The notes under the pieces: generated by a model
Database searches by the model: none
Seen by the model: the letters and a program-made list of their open reading frames with translations, nothing else
What the model was told of the DNA's origin: nothing
NCBI GenBank assembly: GCA_030141605.1
Contig: JAQGDQ010000356.1
Location: forward strand, 1 to 43,793
Source of the DNA: Tubiluchus corallicola
Lineage: Eukaryota; Priapulida; Priapulimorpha; Priapulimorphida; Tubiluchidae
Direction: 5' to 3'
DNA: 43,793 bases
Made by a program: the position numbers and the translations under genes
Shown here: positions 41,901 to 43,124 of the stretch, in pieces
Layout of the letters: each line of letters opens with the position of its first letter
Numbering within the stretch: position 1 is the stretch's first letter

Positions 41901-43042
41901 ATTAAGTGTACACGTTTGTGTAAAACCACCACGTTTCCCTGTCGATTGACTTTTCTATATGTCTTGCTTGGGCTTACATGCGGTTTGAGAAGCCAGCTGA
42001 CCTTCAATTCCTACATGAAAGTGCTTAGAGGTTGCTAAAGCTTTGATTTCTGACACAGGTGCTCCTTGGTCTAGGGTCTCAGTGCTGTTTTACTTAGCGT
42101 TTGTTTGTGCATTTGTTCTCCCTTTTTTGTTTACAGAAGTACTGATAATAAAACTTGTTACAGCGTTCTCATTTGTGTGTGTAGGGTGGTGTGCTATGAG
42201 AGGTATATGCAATCCTTTCCTAAACGATTCATTATTAATTATGACGAAATTTGTAGTTAGAGAATTTCATTGGCTAGATAATTAATTACATTACTAGCCA
42301 AATCTGGCAAAAAAATTTTGCGCATAAACTCACAACAACAACCCATACCACACCACCCACCATTGAATGGGCTATTCAACCATTACCAGCACAAACCCCG
42401 GCACTTTCCCATTCCTTAGAAATAAAAGGTATAACTTTTGCAATTTTTTGCAAAAAAACAGTCAAAAAACGGCCACAGTTGGGGTTTTTCGCTCCCCCCC
42501 ATTTTTCCTGGTGGGCTTGAGTCGAAAAATAAAACCCCAGCTGCGAATCTATGGGTAGATGTCTTTCATTTGGCGTATAGATTGTCAAAAATGGTAGTAC
42601 AGTTGTCGGAGCAGAAGCCCAATTAGTTGTATATATATGATGATATATACTAGGTATTAGATATAACAGATAAGATGTTAGTTTATATAGTCTGATGATC
42701 CATCTTGTATAGTTGCTCTTACACTGTATATATTGATTTCCATGGTATATGTATATATATATATATATATATTAGACTATGAGATGAAAAAACCACTAGG
42801 CTATCTTGAAATTCTACCGACTGACTCCCGAGCCAAGTCAAATTCAGTGTAATATTTTACCTGAGTTATTTTGGCCATCATTTATATAAAAACATTAAAG
42901 ATTGCAAAATGTCACATTTGTTTCTTTACATTTTAAGTGGTTCCCATAGATTGCAATCATCTTTTGACAGAACCACCCGACAAAGGGAGGGTTCCGGATC
43001 CGTAGCCGGAAGGAAGGACATGCACACCCTGGCAAACATGAA
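2398..43042 (+). CDS. HYDIN: HYDIN-like gene, internal segment (26 exons joined; 5' and 3' ends outside the window)
   Basis: Joining the 26 exons listed separately gives about 1,190 residues in one frame with matching phases at all 25 introns. The chain follows vertebrate HYDIN in order: a P-loop preceded by [10 protein letters not shown], the VLEAMS and SCVLP segments, the CYKGVVIDG segment, a charged coiled coil with DEYDQM, the [12 protein letters not shown] segment, then ASH/MSP-type beta segments ([58 protein letters not shown]). HYDIN is an axonemal protein of the central pair C2 projection, needed for ciliary beating; mammalian loss causes hydrocephalus and primary ciliary dyskinesia. 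The homology is from knowledge of the family; no search was run. Introns make up over 90% of the segment and are loaded with tandem arrays. No promoter, start codon or polyadenylation site of this gene is in view. Confidence 0.95.
2519..3918. other. Intron 1
   Basis: AT-rich intron. The short frame at 2846-3046 has no support. I see no structured repeat, although 3345-3430 is weakly like the F3 dispersed family (27.8 and 37.8 kb). Confidence 0.45.
3919..4026 (+). repeat. Duplicated segment containing exon 2 (partner at 21311-21417)
   Basis: About 108 bp covering the end of intron 1, all of exon 2 and its donor. It aligns with 21311-21417 over shared blocks such as ATAAGAATTTGCTTTTATCA and AAATCTTCCA...ATGGTACATCTCAA. 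The partner lacks about 7 bp within the exon copy and its acceptor region has diverged. Confidence 0.7.
3971..4015 (+). CDS. HYDIN: HYDIN-like exon 2 (45-nt microexon)
   Basis: Acceptor TCTTTTACAG, donor G|GTACAT, phase 1 to phase 1, so it can be included or skipped without a frameshift. It encodes [15 protein letters not shown], a Ser/Asn-rich linker. Support is only the splice sites, phase and open frame. A diverged copy of the exon with its flanks sits at 21311-21417, so this exon may have come from a dispersed sequence. It may be alternatively used. Confidence 0.55.
4255..6690 (+). repeat. 76-bp tandem array carrying the exon 3 acceptor (about 32 copies)
   Basis: The 76-bp unit contains GTGGGTGAAGTTCAGTTGAC, then CACCTCTTCAGCAAG, then CAATAAGTA. 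The last copy runs without a break into exon 3: its CTTCAACAAG end is the acceptor (intron ends at 6679) and CAATAAGTA is the first coding sequence. Upstream copies therefore each contain a near-identical acceptor plus about 9 nt of exon. One copy near 4970-4990 is disrupted. Copies differ at a few positions (TTCAGT/TTCGGT, AGCAAG/AGCATG, GTAGTAC/GTATTAC). Confidence 0.92.
6680..6778 (+). CDS. HYDIN: HYDIN-like exon 3 (start of adenylate-kinase-like P-loop module)
   Basis: Residues about 56-88. Encodes [20 protein letters not shown] then [14 protein letters not shown]; the last Gly codon is split (phase 1). [14 protein letters not shown] matches the beta strand and P-loop of the Hydin ADK-like domain. 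Acceptor CTTCAACAAG is used because it restores phase with exon 2; CAG-type alternatives in this copy do not. Donor is G|GTTCGT, unusual at +3 to +6. Whether HYDIN's P-loop hydrolyses or merely binds nucleotide is not known to me. Confidence 0.9.
6960..7285. repeat. Degenerate intronic tandem repeat (TACTCAAGTA / GTATTTGATCAT)
   Basis: Variants of AGTATTTGATCATAA and AGTACTCAAGTATTGATGAA alternate at about 30-40 bp spacing through intron 3. Copies are well diverged, so it is older than the other arrays. No exon is seen in the rest of 6779-7680; 7300-7560 resembles the degenerate dispersed repeat at 790-1010. Confidence 0.6.
7681..7785 (+). CDS. HYDIN: HYDIN-like exon 4 (P-loop lysine and following helix)
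   Basis: Residues about 89-123, completing Walker A with G-K-T-T and continuing [18 protein letters not shown] then [14 protein letters not shown]. This follows human HYDIN, where SGKS is followed by a Val/Ala-rich helix, a CLSID strand and VLEA. Acceptor AACTTTCAG, donor G|GTTCGT, phase 1 at both ends. Confidence 0.92.
8003..9558 (+). repeat. 49-bp tandem array carrying the exon 5 acceptor and exon start (32 copies)
   Basis: Thirty-two copies at exactly 49-bp spacing (first exon-like start 8003, last and real one 9522; 1519 = 31 x 49). Each has TTGTTTT(A/C)CAG|GTTTACGTG then a stretch ending TGTTGAAGCAG. The last copy continues into the rest of exon 5. Some copies read GTGAGT instead of GTGCGT, and others AG|GTAATT instead of AGCTAATT; both changes make consensus-like 5' splice sites. 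The frame at 8017-8247 is a read-through of the array, not a gene. Confidence 0.95.
9522..9638 (+). CDS. HYDIN: HYDIN-like exon 5 (ADK-like module)
   Basis: Residues about 124-162: [20 protein letters not shown] then [20 protein letters not shown]. The [12 protein letters not shown] segment corresponds to GIRA--LC--AA in human HYDIN, directly after the VLEA segment. Acceptor TTGTTTTACAG, donor G|GTTCGT, phase 1 at both ends. The acceptor chosen is the last of 32 tandem copies; it is the only one followed directly by a donor-bearing full exon. Confidence 0.92.
9639..10944. other. Intron 5
   Basis: No exon recognised. It holds the two-copy duplication at 10303-10512. The short frames at 10025-10350 and 10567-10767 have no support and overlap on both strands. 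Confidence 0.5.
10303..10512 (+). repeat. Two-copy intronic duplication (78 bp, spacing 132 bp)
   Basis: 10303-10380 and 10435-10512 are nearly identical (GATACTATAATAAGTATTAG, then CTCCCAGAATC, then AGTCCGACTGTACACTGC). The spacer contains GGTTCAGTGAGAG, like the core seen in the dispersed repeat at 7.5 and 14.3 kb. Confidence 0.85.
10945..11078 (+). CDS. HYDIN: HYDIN-like exon 6 (Ser/Arg-rich insert in the ADK-like module)
   Basis: Residues about 163-207: [20 protein letters not shown] then [20 protein letters not shown] and GPLQ. It is a low-complexity Ser/Thr/Arg linker; human HYDIN also has a Ser-rich insert here. Acceptor AACTTTCAG. Donor CAA|GTAAGA at 11079 is the stronger choice; TCG|GTGAGA at 11118 is also in phase 0 and would add 13 residues, so two isoforms are possible. 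Either joins exon 7 in frame. Confidence 0.78.
11268..11740 (+). mobile_element. Dispersed element family F2, copy 1
   Basis: About 470 bp, highly similar to the reverse complement of 35138-35525. Shared blocks include CTAGCAAAGGCCCCGCAAAA, GAATTAAAGTTATAA, TTTGCAAAAAACGGCCGAAA, and CCTTTCGTTTGATGTATAG. A third, diverged copy is at 42284-42640. No protein is encoded; the right end runs into a TA-dinucleotide tract. Class unknown. Confidence 0.75.
11723..11875. repeat. TA-dinucleotide microsatellite
   Basis: Long (TA)n runs interrupted by AGCGAAA--(C)TAATATATACGAT-like segments at about 11749 and 11854. It sits at the right end of the F2 element. It would form strong secondary structure. Confidence 0.9.
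11876..12359. other. Intron 6, middle part
   Basis: No exon seen. 12190-12242 is a GT-rich alternating purine-pyrimidine stretch. The remainder is plain AT-rich intron. Confidence 0.45.
12360..12681 (+). mobile_element. Non-LTR retrotransposon 3' end (probable), with (ATTG)n tail
   Basis: A pyrimidine-rich stretch is followed by ATTGTATATGCATTGCTGGA, GAAATAAATTGATTG and six ATTG repeats up to about 12680. A short tetranucleotide tail directly after AATAAA-like sequence is typical of 3' ends of CR1/L2/RTE-type non-LTR elements. No reverse transcriptase is present; the frame at 12379-12606 is an unsupported hydrophobic reading of the T-rich stretch. Family assignment is inferred. Confidence 0.6.
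12776..12840 (+). repeat. Partial duplication of the start of exon 7 in the upstream intron
   Basis: CTGATGGGTATGAAG at 12776-12790 repeats exactly at 12826-12840, the first coding bases of exon 7. The copy 50 bp upstream follows AACAG, so it also mimics the junction. This is a tiny version of the junction arrays elsewhere. Confidence 0.7.
12825..12947 (+). CDS. HYDIN: HYDIN-like exon 7 (ADK-like module)
   Basis: Residues about 208-248: [20 protein letters not shown] then [26 protein letters not shown]-(D/E)LLV-ILA-R-Q is a well conserved HYDIN segment. Acceptor ATATTTTAG, donor CAG|GTGGGA, phase 0 at both ends (41 codons). Confidence 0.94.
13010..13945 (+). repeat. 76-bp intronic tandem array (about 12 copies)
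   Basis: Unit of 76 bp containing AAGCTATTAAAACAACTGTT, CTTACTTTAAGA and ATTCTTCATGTA. It lies within intron 7, about 60 bp after the exon 7 donor and about 33 bp before the exon 8 acceptor, so it does not include either junction. Copies with AGCT|GTAAGC carry a donor-like site. Variants (AAGATTTAAG/AAGACTGAAG, CATGGATC/CAGCGACC) are clustered in blocks, showing local homogenisation. Confidence 0.92.
13979..14162 (+). CDS. HYDIN: HYDIN-like exon 8 (end of ADK-like module)
   Basis: Residues about 249-309: [20 protein letters not shown], then [20 protein letters not shown], then [35 protein letters not shown] and HIYI-N match HYDIN; VVIDG is in the position of a Walker B-like strand. Acceptor TTTTATAG, donor G|GTAACT, phase 0 to 1. 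Confidence 0.95.
14430..14835 (+). repeat. About 104-bp intronic tandem repeat (4 copies)
   Basis: Four copies containing CTCCAAGTTTGCCACA, TTACCTTGAGTGTAGGC, CTTTGCTTCGTAGTG and the palindromic ACTTACTTCATAATGAAGTA. The first copy grows out of the degenerate dispersed repeat (14320-14430, with CTGCTGGTTCAGTGTCTCAT). The frame at 14294-14506 is not a gene. Confidence 0.85.
14857..15246 (-). mobile_element. MITE-like element, family F1, copy B
   Basis: About 390 bp, opposite in orientation to copies A and C. It starts CCTTTTCACAGTTCCAGCGA and has a small hairpin CCTTTTCAC...GTGAAAAGG (14859-14900), a DR1-like AGGTCAAAGGTTA at 14898-14910, and ends near ACTGTGAAATAC. No coding capacity. 15247-15900 after it holds nothing recognisable (frame 15482-15754 unsupported). 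Confidence 0.75.
15902..15941 (+). repeat. TGTTACTA repeat at the exon 9 branch-point region
   Basis: TGTTACTA occurs at about 15902, 15910, 15919 and 15934, ending 6 bp before the exon 9 acceptor. TACTAAT and TACTAGT variants resemble the branch-point consensus, so this intron end has repeated branch-point-like motifs. Confidence 0.6.
15948..16170 (+). CDS. HYDIN: HYDIN-like exon 9 (charged coiled coil)
   Basis: Residues about 310-383. Encodes a Lys/Glu-rich helix with [40 protein letters not shown] and [23 protein letters not shown]. The Glu-Asp-Glu-Tyr-Asp motif followed by a Glu-Asp--Phe segment matches the human coiled coil after the ADK-like module. Acceptor ACTATTGCAG, donor AA|GTATAT, phase 1 in, phase 2 out. 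Confidence 0.93.
16404..17010 (+). mobile_element. MITE-like element, family F1, copy C, with internal 43-bp expansion
   Basis: Same family as copies A, B, D and E. The left terminal region is tandemly amplified: about 7 copies of a 43-bp unit (TTGTGCACAC, CAGTTGCTTTAGGTCAAAAG, TTAAGTTTCG) at 16420-16725. The body is conserved (TGATTTACTAGCAGGATCTT near 16860). The right end is cut short near 17000. No coding capacity. The 16171-16403 stretch before it is plain intron. Confidence 0.75.
17167..17259 (+). CDS. HYDIN: HYDIN-like exon 10 (basic linker)
   Basis: Residues about 384-414: [20 protein letters not shown] then [11 protein letters not shown]. Acceptor GCCATTTAG, donor AAAAG|GTAAAA, phase 2 to 2. 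Support is the open frame, splice sites and phase with both neighbours. This region of HYDIN is low complexity, so similarity cannot confirm it. Confidence 0.6.
17428..18460 (+). repeat. 19-bp minisatellite (AACAGTAACAAYGACAYCT)n
   Basis: About 50 copies of a 19-bp unit with degenerate flanks; alternate units read CACCT or CATCT. It is strongly strand-asymmetric, nearly lacking G on the + strand. Not linked to a splice junction. The later half (from about 17940) is more diverged. 18461-19090 holds nothing recognisable. Confidence 0.93.
19093..19333 (+). repeat. Two-copy intronic duplication (about 110 bp, spacing 131 bp)
   Basis: 19093-19202 and 19224-19333 are nearly identical: GAGTAAAGATTTCCGCCATT, ATGAGTTTGCAATGATAATA and GGAAGCGGATCTCCGA. 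The second copy lies about 30 bp upstream of exon 11. The minus-strand frame 18973-19251 is only a shadow of this duplication. Confidence 0.88.
19363..19446 (+). CDS. HYDIN: HYDIN-like exon 11 (linker with a natural His6 run)
   Basis: Residues about 415-442: [20 protein letters not shown] then IDSQLMNR. Donor AACAG|GTAACA is good and leaves phase 2, which joins exon 12 as Arg-Phe. The acceptor is poor: purine-rich GAGACAG at 19362; the AG at 19356 is also in phase and would add Asp-Arg. The downstream half is more secure than the start. Confidence 0.5.
19447..20394. other. Intron 11
   Basis: AT-rich intron with no array and no recognisable element. Short frames here lack support. It ends in the acceptor TTTTCATCCAG. 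Confidence 0.5.
20395..20545 (+). CDS. HYDIN: HYDIN-like exon 12
   Basis: Residues about 443-493: [20 protein letters not shown] then [20 protein letters not shown] then [10 protein letters not shown]. The F--YE----D------W-R pattern matches the human HYDIN segment that follows the charged coiled coil. Acceptor TTCATCCAG, donor GAG|GTGAGC, phase 2 to 0. Confidence 0.9.
20653..20960 (+). repeat. (TAATAG)n / (TAA)n / (CAA)n microsatellite
   Basis: An uninterrupted hexanucleotide tract passes into trinucleotide TAA and then CAA repeats. All the poly-Asn, poly-Ser-Asn, poly-Ile and poly-Leu frames at this place are readings of it on both strands and are not genes. Confidence 0.97.
21311..21417 (+). 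pseudogene. Decayed copy of exon 2 and its flanks
   Basis: Aligns with 3919-4026: the branch and acceptor region, an exon-like part (CTGATGCAAACTTATCACAT, then AAATCTTCCATG) and the donor GGTACATCTCAA. The acceptor AG is lost and about 7 bp of the exon are deleted, so it is probably not spliced. It shows that the exon 2 region is a duplicated or dispersed sequence. Confidence 0.65.
21437..21690 (-). mobile_element. tRNA-derived SINE
   Basis: On the minus strand the head (about 21685 down to 21610) has an A-box-like TGGTCTAGTGGTAATGCG and a B box GAGTTCGAACC, the Pol III promoter of a tRNA-derived SINE. The body runs to a tail of TTTAAATAAATATTATTATT (reading leftward to 21437), like the 3' ends shared with LINEs. 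It has no coding capacity. It is the only Pol III-type element seen here. Confidence 0.82.
21766..23547 (+). repeat. 99-bp tandem array of exon 13 and its acceptor (18 copies, no indels)
   Basis: Exon-like starts run from 21799 to 23482 at exactly 99-bp spacing (1683 = 17 x 99). Each unit is GTTTTCTAATTTTCAATG, then TTTGTTTGTACGCAG (the intron end, 33 nt), followed by the first 66 nt of exon 13, which end CCCATTATCCAG. All 18 copies keep the HYDIN frame open through the 66 nt. In upstream copies the exon piece is followed by GTTTTC and an in-frame TAA; only the last continues into real exon. The 589-residue frame at 21789-23558 is the +1 reading of this array. Confidence 0.97.
23482..23625 (+). 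CDS. HYDIN: HYDIN-like exon 13
   Basis: Residues about 494-541: [20 protein letters not shown] then [20 protein letters not shown] then [13 protein letters not shown] matches the GVPFLDIQ strand in human HYDIN, upstream of the LDILGLG segment. Acceptor GTACGCAG (last of 18 copies), donor GAG|GTAATC, phase 0 at both ends. The first 22 codons exist 17 more times upstream. Confidence 0.9.
23747..24136 (-). mobile_element. MITE-like element, family F1, copy D
   Basis: About 390 bp, the most intact copy. It starts TTTTCACGGTTCCAGCGATT, with a hairpin against GTGAAAA, a DR1-like AGGTCAAAGGTTA at 23786-23798, and ends AATGTGAAAAGGCTT. The terminal inverted repeats are imperfect. It has no coding capacity. 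Confidence 0.78.
24137..25822. other. Intron 13, right part
   Basis: No exon seen. 24890-25030 holds three copies of a 48-bp unit (TGCCATCTAGATTTTGATTT, GGTAAACTTAATATTAATTT). The minus-strand frame 24146-24424 and + frames at 25278-25688 are hydrophobic or unsupported readings. It ends in the acceptor TTTTACTTTTAG. Confidence 0.5.
25823..26047 (+). CDS. HYDIN: HYDIN-like exon 14
   Basis: Residues about 542-616: [20 protein letters not shown] then [20 protein letters not shown] then [20 protein letters not shown] and an acidic/basic tail. ILDILG-G-SGPP-PP--(F/Y)S-V-(F/Y)P is a HYDIN signature, and the ENFVFV strand also matches. Acceptor TACTTTTAG, donor ATT|GTATGT, phase 0 at both ends (75 codons). 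Confidence 0.96.
26048..27044. other. Intron 14
   Basis: No exon or array. The overlapping short frames at 26162-26531 on both strands have no support. About 26600-26700 has a faint match to the degenerate dispersed repeat (ATGTCTCTGCC). The intron ends in TGTTGACAG. Confidence 0.45.
27045..27202 (+). CDS. HYDIN: HYDIN-like exon 15 (Lys-rich linker)
   Basis: Residues about 617-668: [20 protein letters not shown] then [20 protein letters not shown] then [13 protein letters not shown]. It corresponds in position to the Lys/Glu-rich linker of human HYDIN before the FRW(I/V)VP strand. Acceptor GTTGACAG is modest; donor TATAC|GTACGT is good and joins exon 16 in phase 2 to give Thr-Leu. Confidence 0.85.
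27203..28279. other. Intron 15, with dispersed repeat F3 copy 1 (27868-28027)
   Basis: 27868-28027 matches 37812-37965: AAAAGCTC, ACAAGTATCTTATTT, AGTCAATTATGC, AGTTATTTGAGTCAATT and AGCGGCCC, all in the same order and strand. A two-copy dispersed element is likely; no coding. The rest is AT-rich intron. Confidence 0.65.
28280..28462 (+). CDS. HYDIN: HYDIN-like exon 16 (ASH/MSP segment)
   Basis: Residues about 669-729: [20 protein letters not shown] then [20 protein letters not shown] then [46 protein letters not shown] and the C-(Y/F)P-I segment are strongly HYDIN-like and end an ASH-type beta sandwich. Acceptor CTCATGCAG, donor AA|GTAAGC, phase 2 at both ends. Confidence 0.97.
28463..29383. 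other. Intron 16, left part
   Basis: AT-rich; no exon or repeat recognised. The minus-strand frame 28665-28880 is unsupported. Confidence 0.45.
29384..29602 (+). repeat. Two-copy intronic duplication (111-bp spacing)
   Basis: GCACACAACAGCCAAACACC, AACTGCAAAGCGCACAATCC and TGTTCTGGTTCTGTACAAGC recur at 111-bp spacing. The minus-strand frame 29360-29638 is a read-through of the two copies. Confidence 0.88.
29657..29817 (+). repeat. Two-copy duplication ending at the exon 17 acceptor
   Basis: A unit of about 67 bp (GTGCTGCAGTTCCACAGTAC, CTATACAC, GCCACCACT) is repeated from 29657 and about 29725. Its end, CTTTAATAAT-CAT-TGTTTTG-ATAG, occurs at 29698-29724 and again at 29791-29817, where the AG is the real exon 17 acceptor. 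The second copy has a 24-bp insertion. So the duplicated unit ends exactly at the splice site. Confidence 0.8.
29818..29937 (+). CDS. HYDIN: HYDIN-like exon 17 (start of next ASH segment)
   Basis: Residues about 730-769: [20 protein letters not shown] then [21 protein letters not shown](F)P/N-RRK-----NEII-K-Y----- -(F/Y)-FGPLL-GKSRD is characteristic of HYDIN. Acceptor TTTTGAATAG, donor GATAT|GTATGT, phase 2 at both ends. Confidence 0.95.
30068..30248 (+). CDS. HYDIN: HYDIN-like exon 18 (ASH segment)
   Basis: Residues about 770-830: [20 protein letters not shown] then [20 protein letters not shown] then [25 protein letters not shown]----- --F--D------L-P----L-P-E matches human HYDIN. Acceptor TTTCCGCAG; donor GAG|GTATTA, phase 0 out. 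I take the first GAG|GT (30249) because the frame stops at 30276-30278 if it is missed; 59 further copies follow. Confidence 0.93.
30225..32910 (+). repeat. 45-bp tandem array carrying the exon 18 donor (60 copies incl. the real one)
   Basis: GT sites run from 30249 to 32903 (2654 bp: 58 intervals of 45 bp and one of 44). Unit: ACAGTGCAACCAAACAGT(A/T)C, AGAG|GTATAACATT, GTAACTCAATC. The exonic 24 nt come from the end of exon 18 (ACAGTGCAGCCAAACAGTAC, AGAG); the rest is the intron start. Each copy has a 5' splice site, a TGTAAC branch-like motif and a CACAG. The minus-strand 788-residue frame is the array read in a stop-free frame because 45 is a multiple of 3. Confidence 0.97.
32938..33110 (+). 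CDS. HYDIN: HYDIN-like exon 19 (ASH segment)
   Basis: Residues about 831-887: [20 protein letters not shown] then [20 protein letters not shown] then [43 protein letters not shown] is the HYDIN pattern. Acceptor CATGTTACAG, donor CGCAG|GTGATG, phase 0 to 2. Confidence 0.97.
33209..33407 (+). CDS. HYDIN: HYDIN-like exon 20 (ASH segment)
   Basis: Residues about 888-954: [20 protein letters not shown] then [20 protein letters not shown] then [20 protein letters not shown] and KKVVRVE. RKES---LRN-TL-PVAWR---LE-LGDDF and F-P-K-VN-KK-IRLEV match HYDIN closely. Acceptor TTTTTAG, donor GAG|GTATGT at 33408, phase 2 to 0. A duplicate donor GAG|GTACAT lies 88 bp downstream at 33496; using it hits a stop (frame ends at 33428). 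Confidence 0.97.
33324..33499 (+). repeat. Two-copy tandem duplication of the exon 20 3' end with its donor (88 bp)
   Basis: 33324-33411 and 33412-33499 are near-identical: GTAGAACCTTTGTCTGAGCT, AACTGAACGTCTCGTTCCGT, AACATCAAGAAAGTTGTCAG and GTCGAG|GTA. The second copy has GCAAAG for GTGAAG and CTTCAA for CTGCAA and ends in GTACAT rather than GTATGT. It is a minimal form of the exon 18 array. 33500-34130 after it is plain intron. Confidence 0.95.
34131..34230 (+). CDS. HYDIN: HYDIN-like exon 21 (ASH segment)
   Basis: Residues about 955-987: [20 protein letters not shown] then [14 protein letters not shown]. The EAYD-A-DI-FPKG motif is diagnostic for HYDIN. Acceptor TTGATTTTTAG, donor AAAAG|GTATTG, phase 0 to 1. 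The frame stays open through the donor and the repeat array downstream, to 34964. Confidence 0.97.
34276..34918 (+). repeat. 72-bp intronic tandem array (about 9 copies), open in frame with exon 21
   Basis: Unit of 72 bp: TGTGCTAAAGGAAAGAACAA, GTCACTCAGTATGTTGGGTT, ATCACTTAAACTGTTTG. Because 72 is a multiple of 3 and no stop occurs, reading on from exon 21 gives a Cys-rich 24-residue repeat ([24 protein letters not shown]) up to 34964. It includes neither splice junction. Whether the intron is ever retained cannot be told from sequence. Confidence 0.93.
34932..35031 (+). CDS. HYDIN: HYDIN-like exon 22 (ASH segment)
   Basis: Residues about 988-1020: [20 protein letters not shown] then [13 protein letters not shown]. 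(L/I)-FG-V-----(A/S)KQ---LKN-GKYEI-F is the HYDIN pattern. Acceptor TTGTATTTCAG, donor CAA|GTAAGT (consensus), phase 1 to 2. Confidence 0.96.
35138..35525 (-). mobile_element. Dispersed element family F2, copy 2 (inverted relative to copy 1)
   Basis: Reverse complement matches 11268-11740 over nearly the full length (AAAAAACAGCCGAAAAATGG, GGCACGACACTAGA, CTATACATCAAACGAAAGG on the + strand here). It begins next to a short ATATATAATAT tract, like copy 1. The frame at 35087-35344 crosses it and is not a gene. Confidence 0.75.
35690..36412 (+). repeat. 63-bp intronic tandem array (about 11.5 copies)
   Basis: Unit of 63 bp: CACTGCGTCCACACAGACAC, TTTTCTGTCCGCACGTTTTA and CGTCCGCAAAAGTTGTTTC. 63 is a multiple of 3 and the unit lacks stops in several frames, giving overlapping reading frames on both strands; none is supported as a gene. 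It is GC-richer than its surroundings. Two types (ACGTCCGC / ACCTCCGC) alternate over the first copies. 36413-37090 after it holds nothing recognisable. Confidence 0.94.
37105..37515 (+). repeat. GT-rich minisatellite (TGTGTGTCTGTGCG type)
   Basis: About 410 bp of TGTG(T/C)(G)TCTGTG units with higher-order repeats: the order CATCTGT(A/G)CGTGTCTG... recurs about 190 bp apart (near 37210 and 37400). Alternating purine-pyrimidine sequence could form Z-DNA. All long frames here, on both strands, are repeat readings. Confidence 0.93.
37516..38257. other. Intron 22, right part, with dispersed repeat F3 copy 2 (37812-37965)
   Basis: 37812-37965 matches 27868-28027 in the same orientation. 37566-37811 and 37966-38257 show no exon. 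The intron ends in TAATACATTTCAG. Confidence 0.6.
38258..38360 (+). CDS. HYDIN: HYDIN-like exon 23 (ASH segment)
   Basis: Residues about 1021-1055: [20 protein letters not shown] then [24 protein letters not shown]----- matches the end of one HYDIN ASH unit. Acceptor TACATTTCAG, donor CAG|GTATTG, phase 2 to 0. Confidence 0.93.
38400..39205 (+). repeat. 55-bp intronic tandem array (about 14 copies)
   Basis: Unit of 55 bp: CTGACCTTTTGACACCTTTT, ATTCACTAAACGACACACGT, TTTGCTTTAACAACG. It starts about 45 bp after the exon 23 donor but does not include the exon. Some copies are short by 2 bp (ACGACACGCTTCGC instead of ACGACACACGTTTTGC). 39206-39501 holds nothing recognisable. Confidence 0.93.
39502..40407 (+). 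repeat. 50-bp intronic tandem array with acceptor-like ends (about 18 copies)
   Basis: Unit of 50 bp: GGCAACTGAAAGCTTTACAT, ATCCAGGCATTATTG, ATTTTTGTCCTGCAG. Each copy ends in a pyrimidine-rich TTTTTGTCCTGCAG, a strong 3' splice site look-alike, and has a second TATCCAG|GCA. The true exon 24 acceptor (TATTTTCAG|GCA) is about 275 bp downstream. The short frames at 40091-40601 are repeat readings or unsupported. Confidence 0.93.
40682..40830 (+). CDS. HYDIN: HYDIN-like exon 24 (ASH segment)
   Basis: Residues about 1056-1104: [20 protein letters not shown] then [20 protein letters not shown] then [15 protein letters not shown]-(V/I)IEPN---GGE-IA-IPI----A-YSK is strongly HYDIN-like. Acceptor TGTATTTTCAG, donor CAA|GTATGT, phase 0 to 2. 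Confidence 0.97.
40831..41380. other. Intron 24
   Basis: AT-rich intron with no array or element. The hydrophobic frame at 41182-41457 overlaps exon 25 out of frame and is unsupported. Confidence 0.5.
41381..41542 (+). CDS. HYDIN: HYDIN-like exon 25 (start of next ASH segment)
   Basis: Residues about 1105-1158: [20 protein letters not shown] then [20 protein letters not shown] then [14 protein letters not shown]. (I)-P---INFG-L--GTRKS----IEN-G---FK--(I)-K is the HYDIN pattern at this place. Acceptor ATATTTTTAG, donor TTGAG|GTATCC, phase 2 at both ends. Confidence 0.96.
41596..41915 (-). mobile_element. MITE-like element, family F1, copy E
   Basis: Same orientation as B and D. It has the hairpin CTTTTCA...GTGAAAAGG, DR1-like AGGTCAAAGGTTA at 41631-41643, and the AAGATCCTGC-AGTAAATCAT block. 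The distal end is rearranged or truncated near 41900. No coding capacity. 41916-42283 after it holds nothing recognisable. Confidence 0.7.
42284..42640 (+). mobile_element. Dispersed element family F2, copy 3 (diverged)
   Basis: Same orientation as copy 1. Shared blocks: ACTAGCCAAATC-GGC at the left end, GGTATAACTTTTGCAA, AAAACGGCCA, TCGAAAAATAAA-CCC, TTTCATTTGGCGTATAGAT and AAAATGGT. The right end again abuts TA-rich sequence (42630-42770, including a (TA)n run at about 42751). Frames crossing it on both strands are not genes. Confidence 0.65.
42950..43042 (+). CDS. HYDIN: HYDIN-like exon 26 (linker)
   Basis: Residues about 1159-1189: [20 protein letters not shown] then [11 protein letters not shown]. 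It matches in position the basic Ser/Arg-rich segment (with S-S-F---) in human HYDIN before the next ASH unit. Acceptor TTCCCATAG (short pyrimidine tract), donor ATGAA|GTAAGC, phase 2 at both ends. Arg codon split with exon 25. Confidence 0.85.
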
Positions 43043-43124
43043 GTAAGCAATTTTCAGATGTTTGCGCAATTCAATTCAATCGATTTTTTTCAAATGAAAT
43101 ACTGAATGATGGAAGTGGTTAGCA

